Counted from the first letter of the stretch, positions 49,761 through 58,843 are shown. The stretch is DNA of 64,000 nt from Mycolicibacterium hippocampi (GCF_010723735.1 NZ_BLLB01000002.1:1-64000), one strand, 5' to 3'. Notes: generated by a model from the sequence alone, not told the origin. Numbers and translations are program-made.

Positions 49761-50558
49761 TCAGGCGCGATACGGATAAACAGCTTTGGCGAGATCACGC
49801 GCCGCCGTCAGAGTCGCTCGGTCGAGGTCCTTGTGCCGTGCCCGTTCCGTGAGCCTCGCTAGCAGCGTGCACAGCGCCCGCTCGTCCCGGGAGGCAATGT
49901 CTGCGGCGTCGAGCGCGCTGACAGGGACAGGAGCCGGTGAATCTTCAGGCGTCAGGGCGAGGTCGGTCGCGGAACCGGCCCTCGGCACCTCGACGACGCG
50001 GATCGGCGTTCCATGGCGCTCGGCAGCCATGCGTGCAGCAGATGAGTCGCGCCGACACGTGTCCGAGCAGTAGAGCCGGCGGCGTCCGCGACGTGGCCTG
50101 TCTTCAGGATCCATCATCAACACATCGCATCGCACGCACCGCGGCCACTCCGTGTCCACACGAGCGTCGCGCCATGCATCAGCGCGCGCAGCCGGTTGCT
50201 TCTTAACGGTTTTCGCCGCCTTGCTGCGCAGCAGCGCGCGTATCTCTCTGACATCAACACCGACCAGCTCGGCGATAGCCGCCAACGTCGCGCCACGTTC
50301 CCGCATGTCCTTGATCGATGCACAGGCTTCCGCGTAATAGCGGCTGCGCCTGCGCTGCGCCTCCGCCTCCGCTTGCTGGCGAGACTGCGCGACGCGACGG
50401 GCCTGCCATTCGTCCACATCCTGCAGGCGTCCGATCAACGCCCGAACGGCGGTCGCGTCATCGGCGTTGGCACGGTCCTGCTGCGCTCGCACTTCGTTCG
50501 CTCGGCGTTGCGCCTCGACGGCGCGACGACGCGCCTCCAGTTTCGACACAGCAGTCAT
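49761..50558 (-). CDS. Coiled-coil, HTH and zinc-ribbon protein
   Basis: A 265-residue protein of mixed design. Residues 1-80 are a charged coiled coil (KLEARRRAVEAQRRANEVRAQ), about 85-115 a helix-turn-helix of resolvase type (GATLAAIAELVGVDVREIRALL), and about 140-170 a zinc ribbon (CVRCDVLMMD...YCSDTCRR). It reads against the cargo operon and ends 22 bases from it. Such proteins occur in actinobacterial mobile elements; the role may be regulation. ATG 50558 begins MTAVSKLEARRR. Function unknown. Confidence 0.6.
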   Translation of the reverse strand: MTAVSKLEARRRAVEAQRRANEVRAQQDRANADDATAVRALIGRLQDVDEWQARRVAQSRQQAEAEAQRRRSRYYAEACASIKDMRERGATLAAIAELVGVDVREIRALLRSKAAKTVKKQPAARADAWRDARVDTEWPRCVRCDVLMMDPEDRPRRGRRRLYCSDTCRRDSSAARMAAERHGTPIRVVEVPRAGSATDLALTPEDSPAPVPVSALDAADIASRDERALCTLLARLTERARHKDLDRATLTAARDLAKAVYPYRA

Positions 50559-51042
50559 GTCGACAACCTACGAAGCAACGCGAGGTTTGGTCCACGACCA
50601 CAGCCACATTCGTCTCAGTTCCGCGCGTCGCTCAGCGTCACTTCCGATGGCGCGCCCCGGCCGCTGTCGTCACTGCCGAGTAACCCGCCCCGCTTGCCAC
50701 CAAGCCATCCCTGCCAGCCAGTTCCTCCAATTCCGACACACCTCTTGCACTCTGGGGCCAGCACGATCACTTTTCGTCGGACGATAAACACGCATCGATC
50801 CGCAATGCCATTGACGAAAGTGCTACGGGGTCTCAACGCGAGCAACCGCACTGCGAACGCTGAGGCGGTTCACGTCGCCTGGCCCGACATAGTCGTCGTG
50901 GGCATGCCTGCGATCTGCGTGCACGGCCCCTAGCGAGTGACGGCGAACATTTCGCCGGTGCCATCGCCGACGTGACTGGAGTGCAGAGGAAAGTTCGAAG
51001 ACCAGCCAGACTGGGCGCAGTGAAACTCGTTGTGCTAGAGGG
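50559..51042. other. 484-base gap at the right end of the element
   Basis: No coding frame here looks real. It has lower GC and uneven codon phase, and a perfect palindrome CGGCGAA-CAT-TTCGCCG at 50941-50957. The right attachment site of the element should be near here, but I could not match the tRNA-Pro 3' end in it. Confidence 0.4.
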
Positions 51043-51729
51043 CTATGCGAGCGGTCGCCCTGCATGCAGACTGGCGGCCTTCACGCGCTTGGTCTCGCCA
51101 TCGTCGCTCTTGCAGTGGGCGGTGAGAAAGCCATCGACGAGGTTCACGCAGTCGTCGTGAGTGATGGCGCGAATGCCGGTCATCCGGGCAAACGCCAGTG
51201 GGCCGACCAGTTGGCACAGCGCCAGTTCCCGGTCGAAGTCGTCGAGTTGGGCTTGTGCTCTCGGGCTAGAGAGTATGGCGTCGAACGGTTGCCGGTACTG
51301 GTCGACGACTCGGGCCCGCAACGCTCCGGATGTGTGTCGATCATCGGCTTCGTTCGTCGGGCCGGTGGGACCAAGGGACAGCCATGCCAGCGTCGTGACA
51401 TGCAGTGGCGCGTCGTTGAAAAGAGCGGCTTGGCGGCTTAGCAATTCGATCAACTGGTCACGCAGAGGGCCGCTGGTCGGTGTTGGAGTTGCCACCTGTG
51501 GAAGCAGTCGCTCGAACGTGGCTGCGAGCAGGTGCGACGAACTTTGGAAATGGCGGTAAAGCGTGGTTCTGGCCACTTTGGACGCTTTGGTGACGGCATC
51601 GATCGTGACGGCTTCCACGCCGCCAGTGCTCAGAAGGGTCGCGGCTGCATCCAGCAGTCGATTTCGGGACCGGATTCGCCGCGGGTCCACGTCATCGTCA
51701 GGGACCGGCGCTGGCTGACTGTCGCTCAC
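51043..51729 (-). CDS. TetR-family regulator
   Basis: A 228-residue repressor. The N-terminal HTH is RLLDAAATLLSTGGVEAVTIDAVTKASKVARTTLYRHFQSS. The ligand domain is unassigned. It is divergent from a thioesterase-TetR pair, with 96 bases between that contain the motif TACTAACGGTATCG. It begins the accessory catabolic island. Ligand unknown. Confidence 0.82.
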   Translation of the reverse strand: MSDSQPAPVPDDDVDPRRIRSRNRLLDAAATLLSTGGVEAVTIDAVTKASKVARTTLYRHFQSSSHLLAATFERLLPQVATPTPTSGPLRDQLIELLSRQAALFNDAPLHVTTLAWLSLGPTGPTNEADDRHTSGALRARVVDQYRQPFDAILSSPRAQAQLDDFDRELALCQLVGPLAFARMTGIRAITHDDCVNLVDGFLTAHCKSDDGETKRVKAASLHAGRPLA

Positions 51730-51787
51730 TCAATTCACCTCGGCGGTCGATTTCACGCGATGCTGTCCTGTCAGTCTAGCATTGTGG

Positions 51788-51819
51788 TACTAACGGTATC
51801 GAAGCGAAACCGATAGTAT
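51788..51819 (+). promoter_or_regulatory. Operator and -10 box before the thioesterase gene
   Basis: TACTAACGGTATCG (51788-51801) and an opposing CGATAGTA arm frame the promoter; TAGTAT (51814-51819) sits six bases before the GTG at 51826, so the transcript is leaderless and the operator covers the core promoter. A 12/14 match to the first motif recurs at 53016. Confidence 0.55.
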
Positions 51820-51825
51820 TGGAGC

Positions 51826-52344
51826 GTGATGGTGCCCGGAAGCGCGTCGCTGCCGGAGCGGTTACCTTCGCACACGACAACGTGCATGGGTTGCGGCCCC
51901 GACAATCCCCACGGACTGCAGTTGGTGGTGCACCGCAGCGGCGACGCGGTGTACTCCGATGTGACTTTCGACGAGCGCCACATCGGGGCTCCTGGGCTGG
52001 CCCATGGCGGAGCAGTTGCGGCGGCGTGCGATGACGTCTTGGGATTCACATTGTGGATCGCCGGCACCCCGGCGGTGACTCGCAGCCTGACGGTGGAGTA
52101 TCTGCGGCCGGTGCCGCTGCATCAACCCCACAGGATCACCGCCCACATCCGGTCCCGCGAAGGACGGGCGCTGCACGTCACGGCGACAGGCACTGGTGAG
52201 CGTGGGATCACCCGCTTCACCGCCAATGCAGTGTTCGTCGCCGTCAGCCCCGAACACTTCGCCGCACACGGCGATGTCAGCGCTTTCGGCGATCTCCTGG
52301 AGCAGTTCGCGCGCCGCGGCGGTCTCGACCCGGAGCCGTCATGA
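51826..52344 (+). CDS. PaaI-type hotdog thioesterase
   Basis: A 172-residue hotdog-fold acyl-CoA thioesterase. An N-terminal CMGCGPDNPHGLQL segment (as in the PaaI/4HBT subgroup) precedes the core APGLAHGGAVAAACDDVLGF, with the HGG turn and the acidic residue on the central helix. It would release CoA from an acyl-CoA intermediate. GTG 51826 follows the -10 box directly; ATG 51829 is an alternative. The stop overlaps the next gene's ATG. Confidence 0.82.
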   Translation: MMVPGSASLPERLPSHTTTCMGCGPDNPHGLQLVVHRSGDAVYSDVTFDERHIGAPGLAHGGAVAAACDDVLGFTLWIAGTPAVTRSLTVEYLRPVPLHQPHRITAHIRSREGRALHVTATGTGERGITRFTANAVFVAVSPEHFAAHGDVSAFGDLLEQFARRGGLDPEPS

Positions 52345-53012
52345 CTTTCCCCCAGGCTCGCAGCCACGGGACAACCCTGCCTTCGGAAGCGAACTCGGTC
52401 GCTGCAGAGAAGCGGGCCGCTAACGCGTCGCGTTCGCGCGCCTCCGCACGGCGCCGGGAAGCGATTCTGGATGCAGCTTTGGCCGTGGCCGCGGCGGGTG
52501 GTTACGAGGCGGTTCAGATGCGGTCGGTCGCCGAGCGGGCCGGCATCGCCGTCGGCACGCTTTACCGCTATTTCCCGGCGAAAACCAACTTGTTGGTGGC
52601 GGCGCTGACGCGCGAGTTTCGCCGACTCAACTCGGCTGACGACTGGGCTAGCGGGGAGGGCACGCCGCTGGAACGGCTCGAACGTCTCACCGCACATCTG
52701 CATGACCGCTGGCAGCGCGACCCCTGGCTGACATCAGCCATGACACGGGCCTTCGCCGTTGCAGACACCCGCGCCGCCGCGGAACTAGACCGCGCGGCCG
52801 ATGAGATCCAGATCCTGCTGGCCCGCACGCTCAGGGGCGGCGAGCCCACCCCTACCGATCTGCACGTCGCTGGGGTCATCTCCGACATCTGGTTGGCCAA
52901 CCTCGTGGCCTTCAGCGGCCACCGCGCGACAGCCGCCGACACCCGCAACCGCATTGACCGAGCCACCAGGCGCGTCGTGACCAGTGCTGCTAGGCCCACC
53001 GCCAACCGGTAA
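52341..53012 (+). CDS. TetR-family regulator, KstR-like
   Basis: A 223-residue repressor. The HTH block YEAVQMRSVAERAGIAVGTLYRYFPAKTNLL closely resembles KstR, the mycobacterial cholesterol-catabolism repressor, and the C-terminal domain is of the same size. It is coupled to the thioesterase (ATGA overlap). It probably controls a lipid or steroid branch nearby. A long N-terminal tail of about 35 residues precedes the HTH. Confidence 0.82.
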   Translation: MTFPQARSHGTTLPSEANSVAAEKRAANASRSRASARRREAILDAALAVAAAGGYEAVQMRSVAERAGIAVGTLYRYFPAKTNLLVAALTREFRRLNSADDWASGEGTPLERLERLTAHLHDRWQRDPWLTSAMTRAFAVADTRAAAELDRAADEIQILLARTLRGGEPTPTDLHVAGVISDIWLANLVAFSGHRATAADTRNRIDRATRRVVTSAARPTANR

Positions 53013-53029
53013 CGATACTACTGGTATCG
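53013..53029 (+). promoter_or_regulatory. Palindromic operator after the KstR-like gene
   Basis: CGATAC-TACTG-GTATCG is a perfect 6+5+6 inverted repeat starting directly at the KstR-like stop codon and 62 bases before the next ATG. It shares 12 of 14 bases (53016-53029) with the element at 51788, so one regulator may bind both. Confidence 0.6.
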
Positions 53030-53090
53030 CAGCGCTACTTAGCGTACTCTTTGGGGATACGGCTCAACGATGCGTCGAAAAGAGACTGCC

Positions 53091-53555
53091 ATGTACACCC
53101 AATGGATCGAAAACCTTGTCGTACAACGCCTCTCGCTGCATGGCGGCCTCGTTCTGGATTTCGATGACTACAACGAAATCGTCATCTCCTGCCCCCTGCT
53201 ATTGACCCTTCCTGCCGTCAGCACCTATCCCATCGAGGCGGTGCGTATTGACCCCCTCCGGATCGCGACCCACGAACGCCCGTTGTTGAACCTCGCCGGC
53301 GCGGTGTGCACCCAGGCCTGGTCCGGCGACGATGGAGGGCTACACCTGGGGTTCTCGCGCGGACACCGCATCGATGTCGATCCCGACGCTGAACAGACAG
53401 CATGGGAGCTCTATGGCATGCGCCACGGCTACATGGCCTGCCTGCCTCAAGGACGGGTACGCGTGGTCCGCCATGACCTCCCCGACACCGACGACGCCAA
53501 CATCGTCAACAGCGCCACGCAATCATCGGCGGGGTCGGCGCGGCAGACCGACTAA
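53091..53555 (+). CDS. DUF6188-like small protein
   Basis: A 154-residue protein whose core (WIENLVVQRLSLHGGLVLDFDDYNEIVIS) and end (WELYGMRHGYMACLPQGRVRVVRH) fit the actinobacterial DUF6188 family. No catalytic motif is known. ATG 53091 is chosen since conserved sequence begins there; an upstream ATG at 53070 is in frame. It lies after the palindromic operator, alone on the plus strand. Function unknown. Confidence 0.7.
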   Translation: MYTQWIENLVVQRLSLHGGLVLDFDDYNEIVISCPLLLTLPAVSTYPIEAVRIDPLRIATHERPLLNLAGAVCTQAWSGDDGGLHLGFSRGHRIDVDPDAEQTAWELYGMRHGYMACLPQGRVRVVRHDLPDTDDANIVNSATQSSAGSARQTD

Positions 53556-53597
53556 TGCGGAGGCGGCGACGGGTCGACGTGGGCGGCAATGCGTGGA

Positions 53598-54646
53598 TCA
53601 GATTGGACGTGGACCGGACTGCCCTGGCGACATCGAGGCGGGCGAGCATTCCCGAATGATGCTGTCGAGGTTTTGCTGCACGCGCTCGGGAGCGATGCCA
53701 ACCGATGGTGAATACAGCATGATGTGGTCCAGGACGCCGTCGTAGCGGCTCAGTTGTTCACGGACCTCGTCTGCCGTCCCGGCGACACCCATGGTGTCGA
53801 TCATCTCCTCCGACACCGCGGCGAACATCGCCGGGAAATCGCGCTGGGCGAATGCTTCCCGGATGGTTCGGCCTTCGCTGGCGAAGCCGTTTACATCGAG
53901 TACCGTCTCGTACGATTTGACCGAGGAGTAGAACGCAATCTGCTGCGCCAGTTCGCGCCTCGCAACCTCGGCGTCGTCGTGAATGGCGCACATCACCATG
54001 GAAATGATTTCCACGTCATTGGGGTCGCGGCCCGTGTGCGCGGCACCCCGGCGATAGCGGGCCGGACGATCTCCTCGACGTAGGTGGTCGTGAACAGGGG
54101 ATGTCCGGCCAGGCCGTCGGCCACCCGCCCGGCCGCCTCGCACATCCGGGGCCGAACACCGGCAGTGACGATCGGGATCGCCCGGCTGGAGGGTCCCACG
54201 TCGCCGGTCGGGGTGAGATTCATTCTGTAGAAACGGCCCTCGTGATGGATCGGGCCTTGATGCAGGTTCCATATCCGGCGCAGCAGCATCACGAGTTCTT
54301 CCATCCGCAGTGCGGGTGCGGAGGTGTCGGGCACGCCGTGCCAGTCGCTCATCATCCGTTTGGTGCCGTTGCCGATGCCCAGCACCAGTCGTCCGTTGGA
54401 GAGTTCGTCGAGGTCGCGCGCCTCGGTGGCCAGCACCAGGGGGCTTCGGCCGACGCCGTAGAGAATGGAGGAACCGATCCGGCAGTTCTGTGTGCGGTTG
54501 GCCATCGCGGCCATGGAGATCGATCCCGACCGAGAGTAGAACTCCGAGGCCCATACGGCGTCGAACCCGGCCGCATCAGCGGCCTGGGCGGTCTGGGCCA
54601 GTGACTTCAAATCCGCGCCGAGAACCGACAGGCCGTAGGTGCTCAT
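53598..54646 (-). CDS. LLM-class F420-dependent oxidoreductase, one frame break
   Basis: Luciferase-like TIM-barrel oxidoreductase of about 350 residues. The start STYGLSVLGADLKSLAQTAQAADAAGFDAVW and the middle ATEARDLDELSNGRLVLGIGNG are typical of actinobacterial F420 enzymes. Near 54040 the conserved sequence changes frame and resumes with PNDVEIISMVMCAIHDDAEVARR to the stop at 53598. One base error or a real frameshift there would separate them. ATG 54646 has GGAGACCGGTC before it. The frame is also continuous with the upstream thioesterase. Confidence 0.75.
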
Positions 54647-55381
54647 GACCGGTCTCCTGTGCGCGGGCGCGGCCCGTCGAATATGACGGTGCTGACCCGT
54701 GGCCGCCGTCTGGTGGAGGTGATCCTCGGCGACCAGGTACATGAGTGCGTTGATGGTGTTTGCGTCGAGCGGGGTAAGAGACGTGGAACGCGCGCGGCCA
54801 GCCGTGCGCCACCTCCAAGGCTGGTGCTCAGCATCTTCCATCCCTGGTGATTGCACAATGGAGGGTGTCGAAGCCGCCTGCTGTACGGAGTTGGTGAAGT
54901 GCGCCAGTGTGACGACGACGAACAGCCCGGACGCGGACGCGACCAACTGACTAGTGGTTTCGTCGCGTAATTCTGTCCGGACTTCGAGTTTCCGGCCGGT
55001 CTTGGACACCAGCTCGGCGCTGACCTCGTAGGGGACCCCCAGCAATACCGGCGCGTAGAACTCGGTATCGAACTTGCGGGTGACGGCCATCTCACCGACG
55101 ACGTACAGCAACATGCCCACCATGTCGTCGAGTACGGTCATGACTGCGCCGCCATGTGCGATACCGGGTGCGCCGCGATGTCTGCCGTCGAAGATATGCC
55201 TGGCACCCACCCCGTCGCCATGCCGACGCGCTCGCAGGCGATGACCGTGCGGATTGTCTGTGCCGCAACCAAGGCACCACGGGTGGTGCGCATCAAGGTA
55301 GTCGCCGTCGGCGGCGACAGCACGATTCTGAAAGCTATGCCACCATGCGATGGCCGAATCTTCTTCCGCTTGCTCTTCGAT
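54647..55381 (-). CDS. PaaI-type thioesterase, read in frame into the LLM gene
   Basis: The hotdog core is GIAHGGAVMTVLDDMVGMLLY, preceded by WCLGCGTDNPHGHRLRARR, the same N-terminal block as the thioesterase at 51.8 kb. The frame opens after a TAG near 55390. A perfect AGGAGGG ribosome site (55389-55395) is followed eight bases later by ATC (55381), not ATG, GTG or TTG, so the start is odd. The domain ends near FVVVTLAHF, but no stop occurs before the LLM start at 54646; about 80 non-conserved codons lie between. Confidence 0.65.
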
Positions 55382-55445
55382 GACGAAACCCTCCTAAATA
55401 GACCCACGTAGCGCGTGATTCACCAAATACGACTGAAGAATTGCG

Positions 55446-55811
55446 CCGGCGTCGACGCTGGTCGACCGCAAGAAGGACATGATCATCTCGGGCGGGGAAA
55501 ATGTCTACCCCATCGAGGTCGAGCAGGTCCTGTTCCGCCACCCCGGTGTGCTCGACGCCGCGGTCGTCGGCGGTCCCGACGACAAGTGGGGTGAACGCGT
55601 CGTCGCCGTGGTGGTGGCCGACCCCGCCGCCGAACAGGAACCCGGCGCCGACGAACTGATCGCCTGGTGCCGCGAACGGCTGGCGCATTTCAAGTGTCCG
55701 CGCGAAGTGCACCTCATTGCCGAGCTGCCCCGCAACGCCACCGGCAAGCTCCTCAAGACCGAGCTGCGCAAGCGATTCACCGGCGTCGAGGGCGGTGTCG
55801 TCCAGCGCTGA
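55446..55811 (+). pseudogene. Remnant of acyl-CoA ligase (fadD), C-terminal domain only
   Basis: Only the last 120 or so codons of an AMP-forming ligase remain: DRKKDMIISGGENVYPIE (motif A8), the C-terminal subdomain HPGVLDAAVVGGPDDKWGE, and PRNATGKLLKTELRKRF with the catalytic lysine. The N-terminal adenylation core is absent and no start codon precedes the fragment. The join to foreign sequence lies near 55445. It cannot be active alone. Confidence 0.8.
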
Positions 55812-56365
55812 GGCACGACACCGGAGGCGGAGCGCGGGTTTGGGAAGTGTTGTCGCGACGAGTAGCCACGGTCACCGCTGCAAATAGCTGAAGATGTTAT
55901 TTGTCGCTAACGTTTAGAGGCGCAGGTTGGGACTTGTCGGCTGAGACAACCGGGAGGTATACGACATCCGGCAAGTGTTGCGGGTGGGTCTTGCCATGCG
56001 CTCGCCTGTCACCTTGCGCGATAGGTGCTTGAGCGTCCCTGACCTGACGCCGATGAGCTTCGGCGAAAGGGGTGCTTCAGTGTCGTACGCGGCGGCCGAC
56101 GACTCCACCCGATCAGCCTTCCCGCAGTAGAGCCCCGTGGCAGCGTCGAAACATGAATCGGACTCGGACCACGAGGCCCGAGACATCTGGATCGCCGTCG
56201 GTCACCACACCCATCCGTCCGAGATTATCGGTGTTACTACGCTGCGAGGAGTACCGCGGTCGACTGCGGCCAAGCCCACGCTCTGGCGTGGCGCACCCAG
56301 CTGAGATCCACCGTCACCGATTACGCGTTGGTTCGCGCATCGGTTTCTCGGACAGTCCTCGTTCA
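55812..56365. other. 554-base gap without a supported gene
   Basis: Between the fadD remnant and the P450 there are only short frames with no family resemblance on either strand. I see no transposon ends or repeats. It may be decayed sequence left after the deletion that truncated fadD. Confidence 0.4.
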
Positions 56366-57667
56366 TCACCGCGCGGGTGTCAGCCGGATCGGCAGGTAGG
56401 TGGTGCCCCGAAGTGAGCTGTTGGTTGACCAGGTGGCCGAACCGGCCGCTGCGATGGCCGAGGCTTGGGAAGTGAGTTCGCGGAGCACCGCCTGGCCCTC
56501 CATGCGACTGAGGGTTGCTCCGATGCACATGTGAACGCCGTAGCCGAATGCGATGTGGTTGCGTGGATTTCGGTCAGCGCGGTAGGTATCGGGATCCTCG
56601 AAGACCTCAGGGTCGCGATTGGCCGCGCCGAATGCCAACAAGAGCCGCGACCCGCTCGGGATAGTCACCTCACCGACCCTGTAGTCGGTGCGAGTGTAGC
56701 GGTACAGGTTTTGGATCGGCGCCGAGTACCGCAGCTGTTCCTCGACAGCGCTGGGGATCAGGTCGGGATCGTCTCGGATCATGGCGAACTGATCGGGGGC
56801 GTGGGCAAGAGTGTCGAACATCCCGCCGATGAGGTTGGTGGTGGTTTCATTCCCAGCGAATAACAGGAGCATCGCGATGAAGAAGAGCTCGTCGTCGGAG
56901 AGCTCGCCGTCCTCGTTGTTATCGACGAGCCGACCCAGTACGGTATCTGACCCCTTGAGCTTGCCCGAGGCCAACTGATCCTTGAAGTACCGGCGCAGTG
57001 CCGCAATCGCCCGAACCCCCTTGAACCCCTGCCGCAGCCCGGCGGGGCTCACGCCGGCATTGATGACGCCGACACCGTCTTCGGACCATGATCGAAAGTT
57101 CTGGACATCTTCGGGCGGAATCCCGATGATGTGCGCGATCATTCGGATGGGCAAAGGCACGGCGAGGCGCTCCATCACGTCGCAACCGGGGTTGGCGACG
57201 ACGTCGGCGACGAGTTCTTTGGCGAGTTGGTCTGCCATCCCCTGCCAGTCGCTCATCGCTCCCTTGGTGAATCCGGGTTGAACCTGTTTGCGAAGCCGGG
57301 TGTGGTCATCGCCGTCGGTGAGCACCAAGATCGGTGCCGAGATCTTCATTCGGGTGACGCCCTGGCTACTTGTGACGGCCTCGGTGTCGCGTAGGGCTGC
57401 TCGGATGTCTTCGTGCCGGCTCAGAATGAAGGTCGCACGTTTGGGGTTGTAGTGCACCCGCCCTCCGGCGTGCAGCGCGCGATAGGCATCGAATGGCTGC
57501 GCCGCGGTCGCTGGATCGAGTGGATCGTAATCGGTGTTTACCGCGCCGGTCCATCCTGCATAGCCACGGCGCCGGACCCGTACGGCCGCAGCAATGTTCA
57601 TTCCGATAGCCCCCACCACCGGTGCCCCGATTTGCCGCACCGCGCTATCCGAGCGCAATCTACTCAT
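56366..57667 (-). CDS. Cytochrome P450
   Basis: Heme monooxygenase of 433 residues. The I-helix is LLLFAGNETTTNL, the ExxR pair is in VEEQLRY, and the heme-cysteine loop is FGYGVHMCIGATLSR. It would hydroxylate a lipid, terpenoid or steroid-type substrate, using ferredoxin from elsewhere. The N-terminus is 30 or so residues longer than usual bacterial P450s, so a later start (for example before NTDYDPLDPATAAQP) is possible. Family certain; CYP class not assigned. Confidence 0.92.
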   Translation of the reverse strand: MSRLRSDSAVRQIGAPVVGAIGMNIAAAVRVRRRGYAGWTGAVNTDYDPLDPATAAQPFDAYRALHAGGRVHYNPKRATFILSRHEDIRAALRDTEAVTSSQGVTRMKISAPILVLTDGDDHTRLRKQVQPGFTKGAMSDWQGMADQLAKELVADVVANPGCDVMERLAVPLPIRMIAHIIGIPPEDVQNFRSWSEDGVGVINAGVSPAGLRQGFKGVRAIAALRRYFKDQLASGKLKGSDTVLGRLVDNNEDGELSDDELFFIAMLLLFAGNETTTNLIGGMFDTLAHAPDQFAMIRDDPDLIPSAVEEQLRYSAPIQNLYRYTRTDYRVGEVTIPSGSRLLLAFGAANRDPEVFEDPDTYRADRNPRNHIAFGYGVHMCIGATLSRMEGQAVLRELTSQASAIAAAGSATWSTNSSLRGTTYLPIRLTPAR

Positions 57668-57851
57668 CGGTAGTCCCCGCTACGGTCGCCGGACGGTTGG
57701 TGCCTGAGCGCGCTGCGCAGTATGTCATGGAATCAAGGCTGGCCAACGGCGATCCACCGCGTCAATGGTGCGGCAACAGTTGATGGGAAATCGTCTGCCC
57801 TCGGCGGGCCTGGATTATCACTATAGAGCTGTGAAATGCTAATACTGCGAT

Positions 57852-57890
57852 TGGGAGAGTCTATTAATTCTCATTCTGAGAATTCTCCCA
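57852..57890 (+). promoter_or_regulatory. Nested palindromic operator upstream of TetR gene
   Basis: AATTCTCATTCTGAGAATT (57866-57884) is a perfect 8+3+8 inverted repeat. It is enclosed by TGGGAG (57852-57857) and CTCCCA (57885-57890). It lies about 45 bases before the TetR start, in the 265-base divergent region of the P450 and TetR genes, the likely autoregulatory operator. Confidence 0.75.
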
Positions 57891-57932
57891 GAAAAGCGGA
57901 CCAGGGGTGTCGAACATCGGAAGGCCTTGGAA

Positions 57933-58481
57933 GTGACAGGCAACGACTGGCTACTCGAGCAGCCCAGAGCGGCCGCCGCGACTGAAAGGATTCTCCAGGC
58001 GGCCGCGAGTTTGATCGGACGCCGAGGCTTCGATGATTTCTCCATCCACGAACTCGCCGCGTCGGTCCACTGTTCGCCGGCAACGATCTACCGTCACGCG
58101 GGTGGGAAAGCCGCGATTTGCGAAGCGGTCGTGGTGAGGCTGTCGTCGCGCATCGTCAACGCCGTGGACGACGCAATCTGCGATTTGACAGGGCATGAGC
58201 GGATCGTCGTCGCCGTCAGCGTGGCCCTACACCACCTCCGCACGGAACACATTGTCCAACAACTGCTTCGGTCATCCAATCCGAAGACCCGGCGATGGAT
58301 CGAGACCTCGCCGATCGTCACCGGCATCGCGACAAGCATGATCGGCTCAGATCGTCACGACGAGGCCGCCGCCCAGTGGTTCGTACGCGCAGTGCTTGCG
58401 CTGTGGCACTGGCCGGCAAGCGTTCCTGGCACAGAACGTGAGATCATTGAGCGGTTCCTCGGGCCAGCTTTGAGCGCGTAA
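57933..58481 (+). CDS. TetR-family regulator divergent from P450
   Basis: A 182-residue repressor with HTH ATERILQAAASLIGRRGFDDFSIHELAASVHCSPATIYRHAG. GTG 57933 is chosen; a TTG six bases earlier is in frame. It faces away from the P450 gene with a strong palindrome between, so it probably represses the P450. Ligand unknown. Confidence 0.82.
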   Translation: MTGNDWLLEQPRAAAATERILQAAASLIGRRGFDDFSIHELAASVHCSPATIYRHAGGKAAICEAVVVRLSSRIVNAVDDAICDLTGHERIVVAVSVALHHLRTEHIVQQLLRSSNPKTRRWIETSPIVTGIATSMIGSDRHDEAAAQWFVRAVLALWHWPASVPGTEREIIERFLGPALSA

Positions 58482-58843
58482 AGAGCGTGCCACTGAGCCC
58501 AGCAAGGCCTTCGCCTTCGTCTCCCCAAGCCGATCTCATTGTCGATGTTGACGACGGTTGAAAACCCGGCCAGTTGCGACGTTGATAGAACTCATCCCGG
58601 AACTACCTCCTCACCTTTTGACCGGAAATGACAGCGGGCCCTGCTGGAGGTGTGGACGTGGAACCTCATCTTCGTCGGTCTGGCCATTGCCGGTCTGGCG
58701 TTGTCGGTATTTTTCGATTGGCATCGAGGCCTTCGTACCCGCGGATGTGCCACCCGCCCGAGGAATGCGTTCACGGAAGTGGTTCGTGAGGCCATGACAA
58801 CCTGCCGTCCGGGCCGCGGCCATCGCAGGGCCCTGAAAGACAC
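58482..58843. other. 362-base gap, possible decayed membrane peptide
   Basis: No supported gene. A plus-strand frame from 58650 begins with one good helix (TWNLIFVGLAIAGLALSVFFDW) then loses character, which may be a remnant of a membrane protein. I do not annotate it as a gene. Confidence 0.3.

Noticed and set aside
50559..51042. Second copy of the tRNA-Pro 3' end (attR)
   Set aside because: Looked for GGTTCGAATCCCGCCACC-like sequence on both strands by eye and did not find it; not claimed.
56072..56416. Plus-strand 114-codon frame in the gap before the P450
   Set aside because: Arg/Pro-rich, no ribosome site, no family resemblance.
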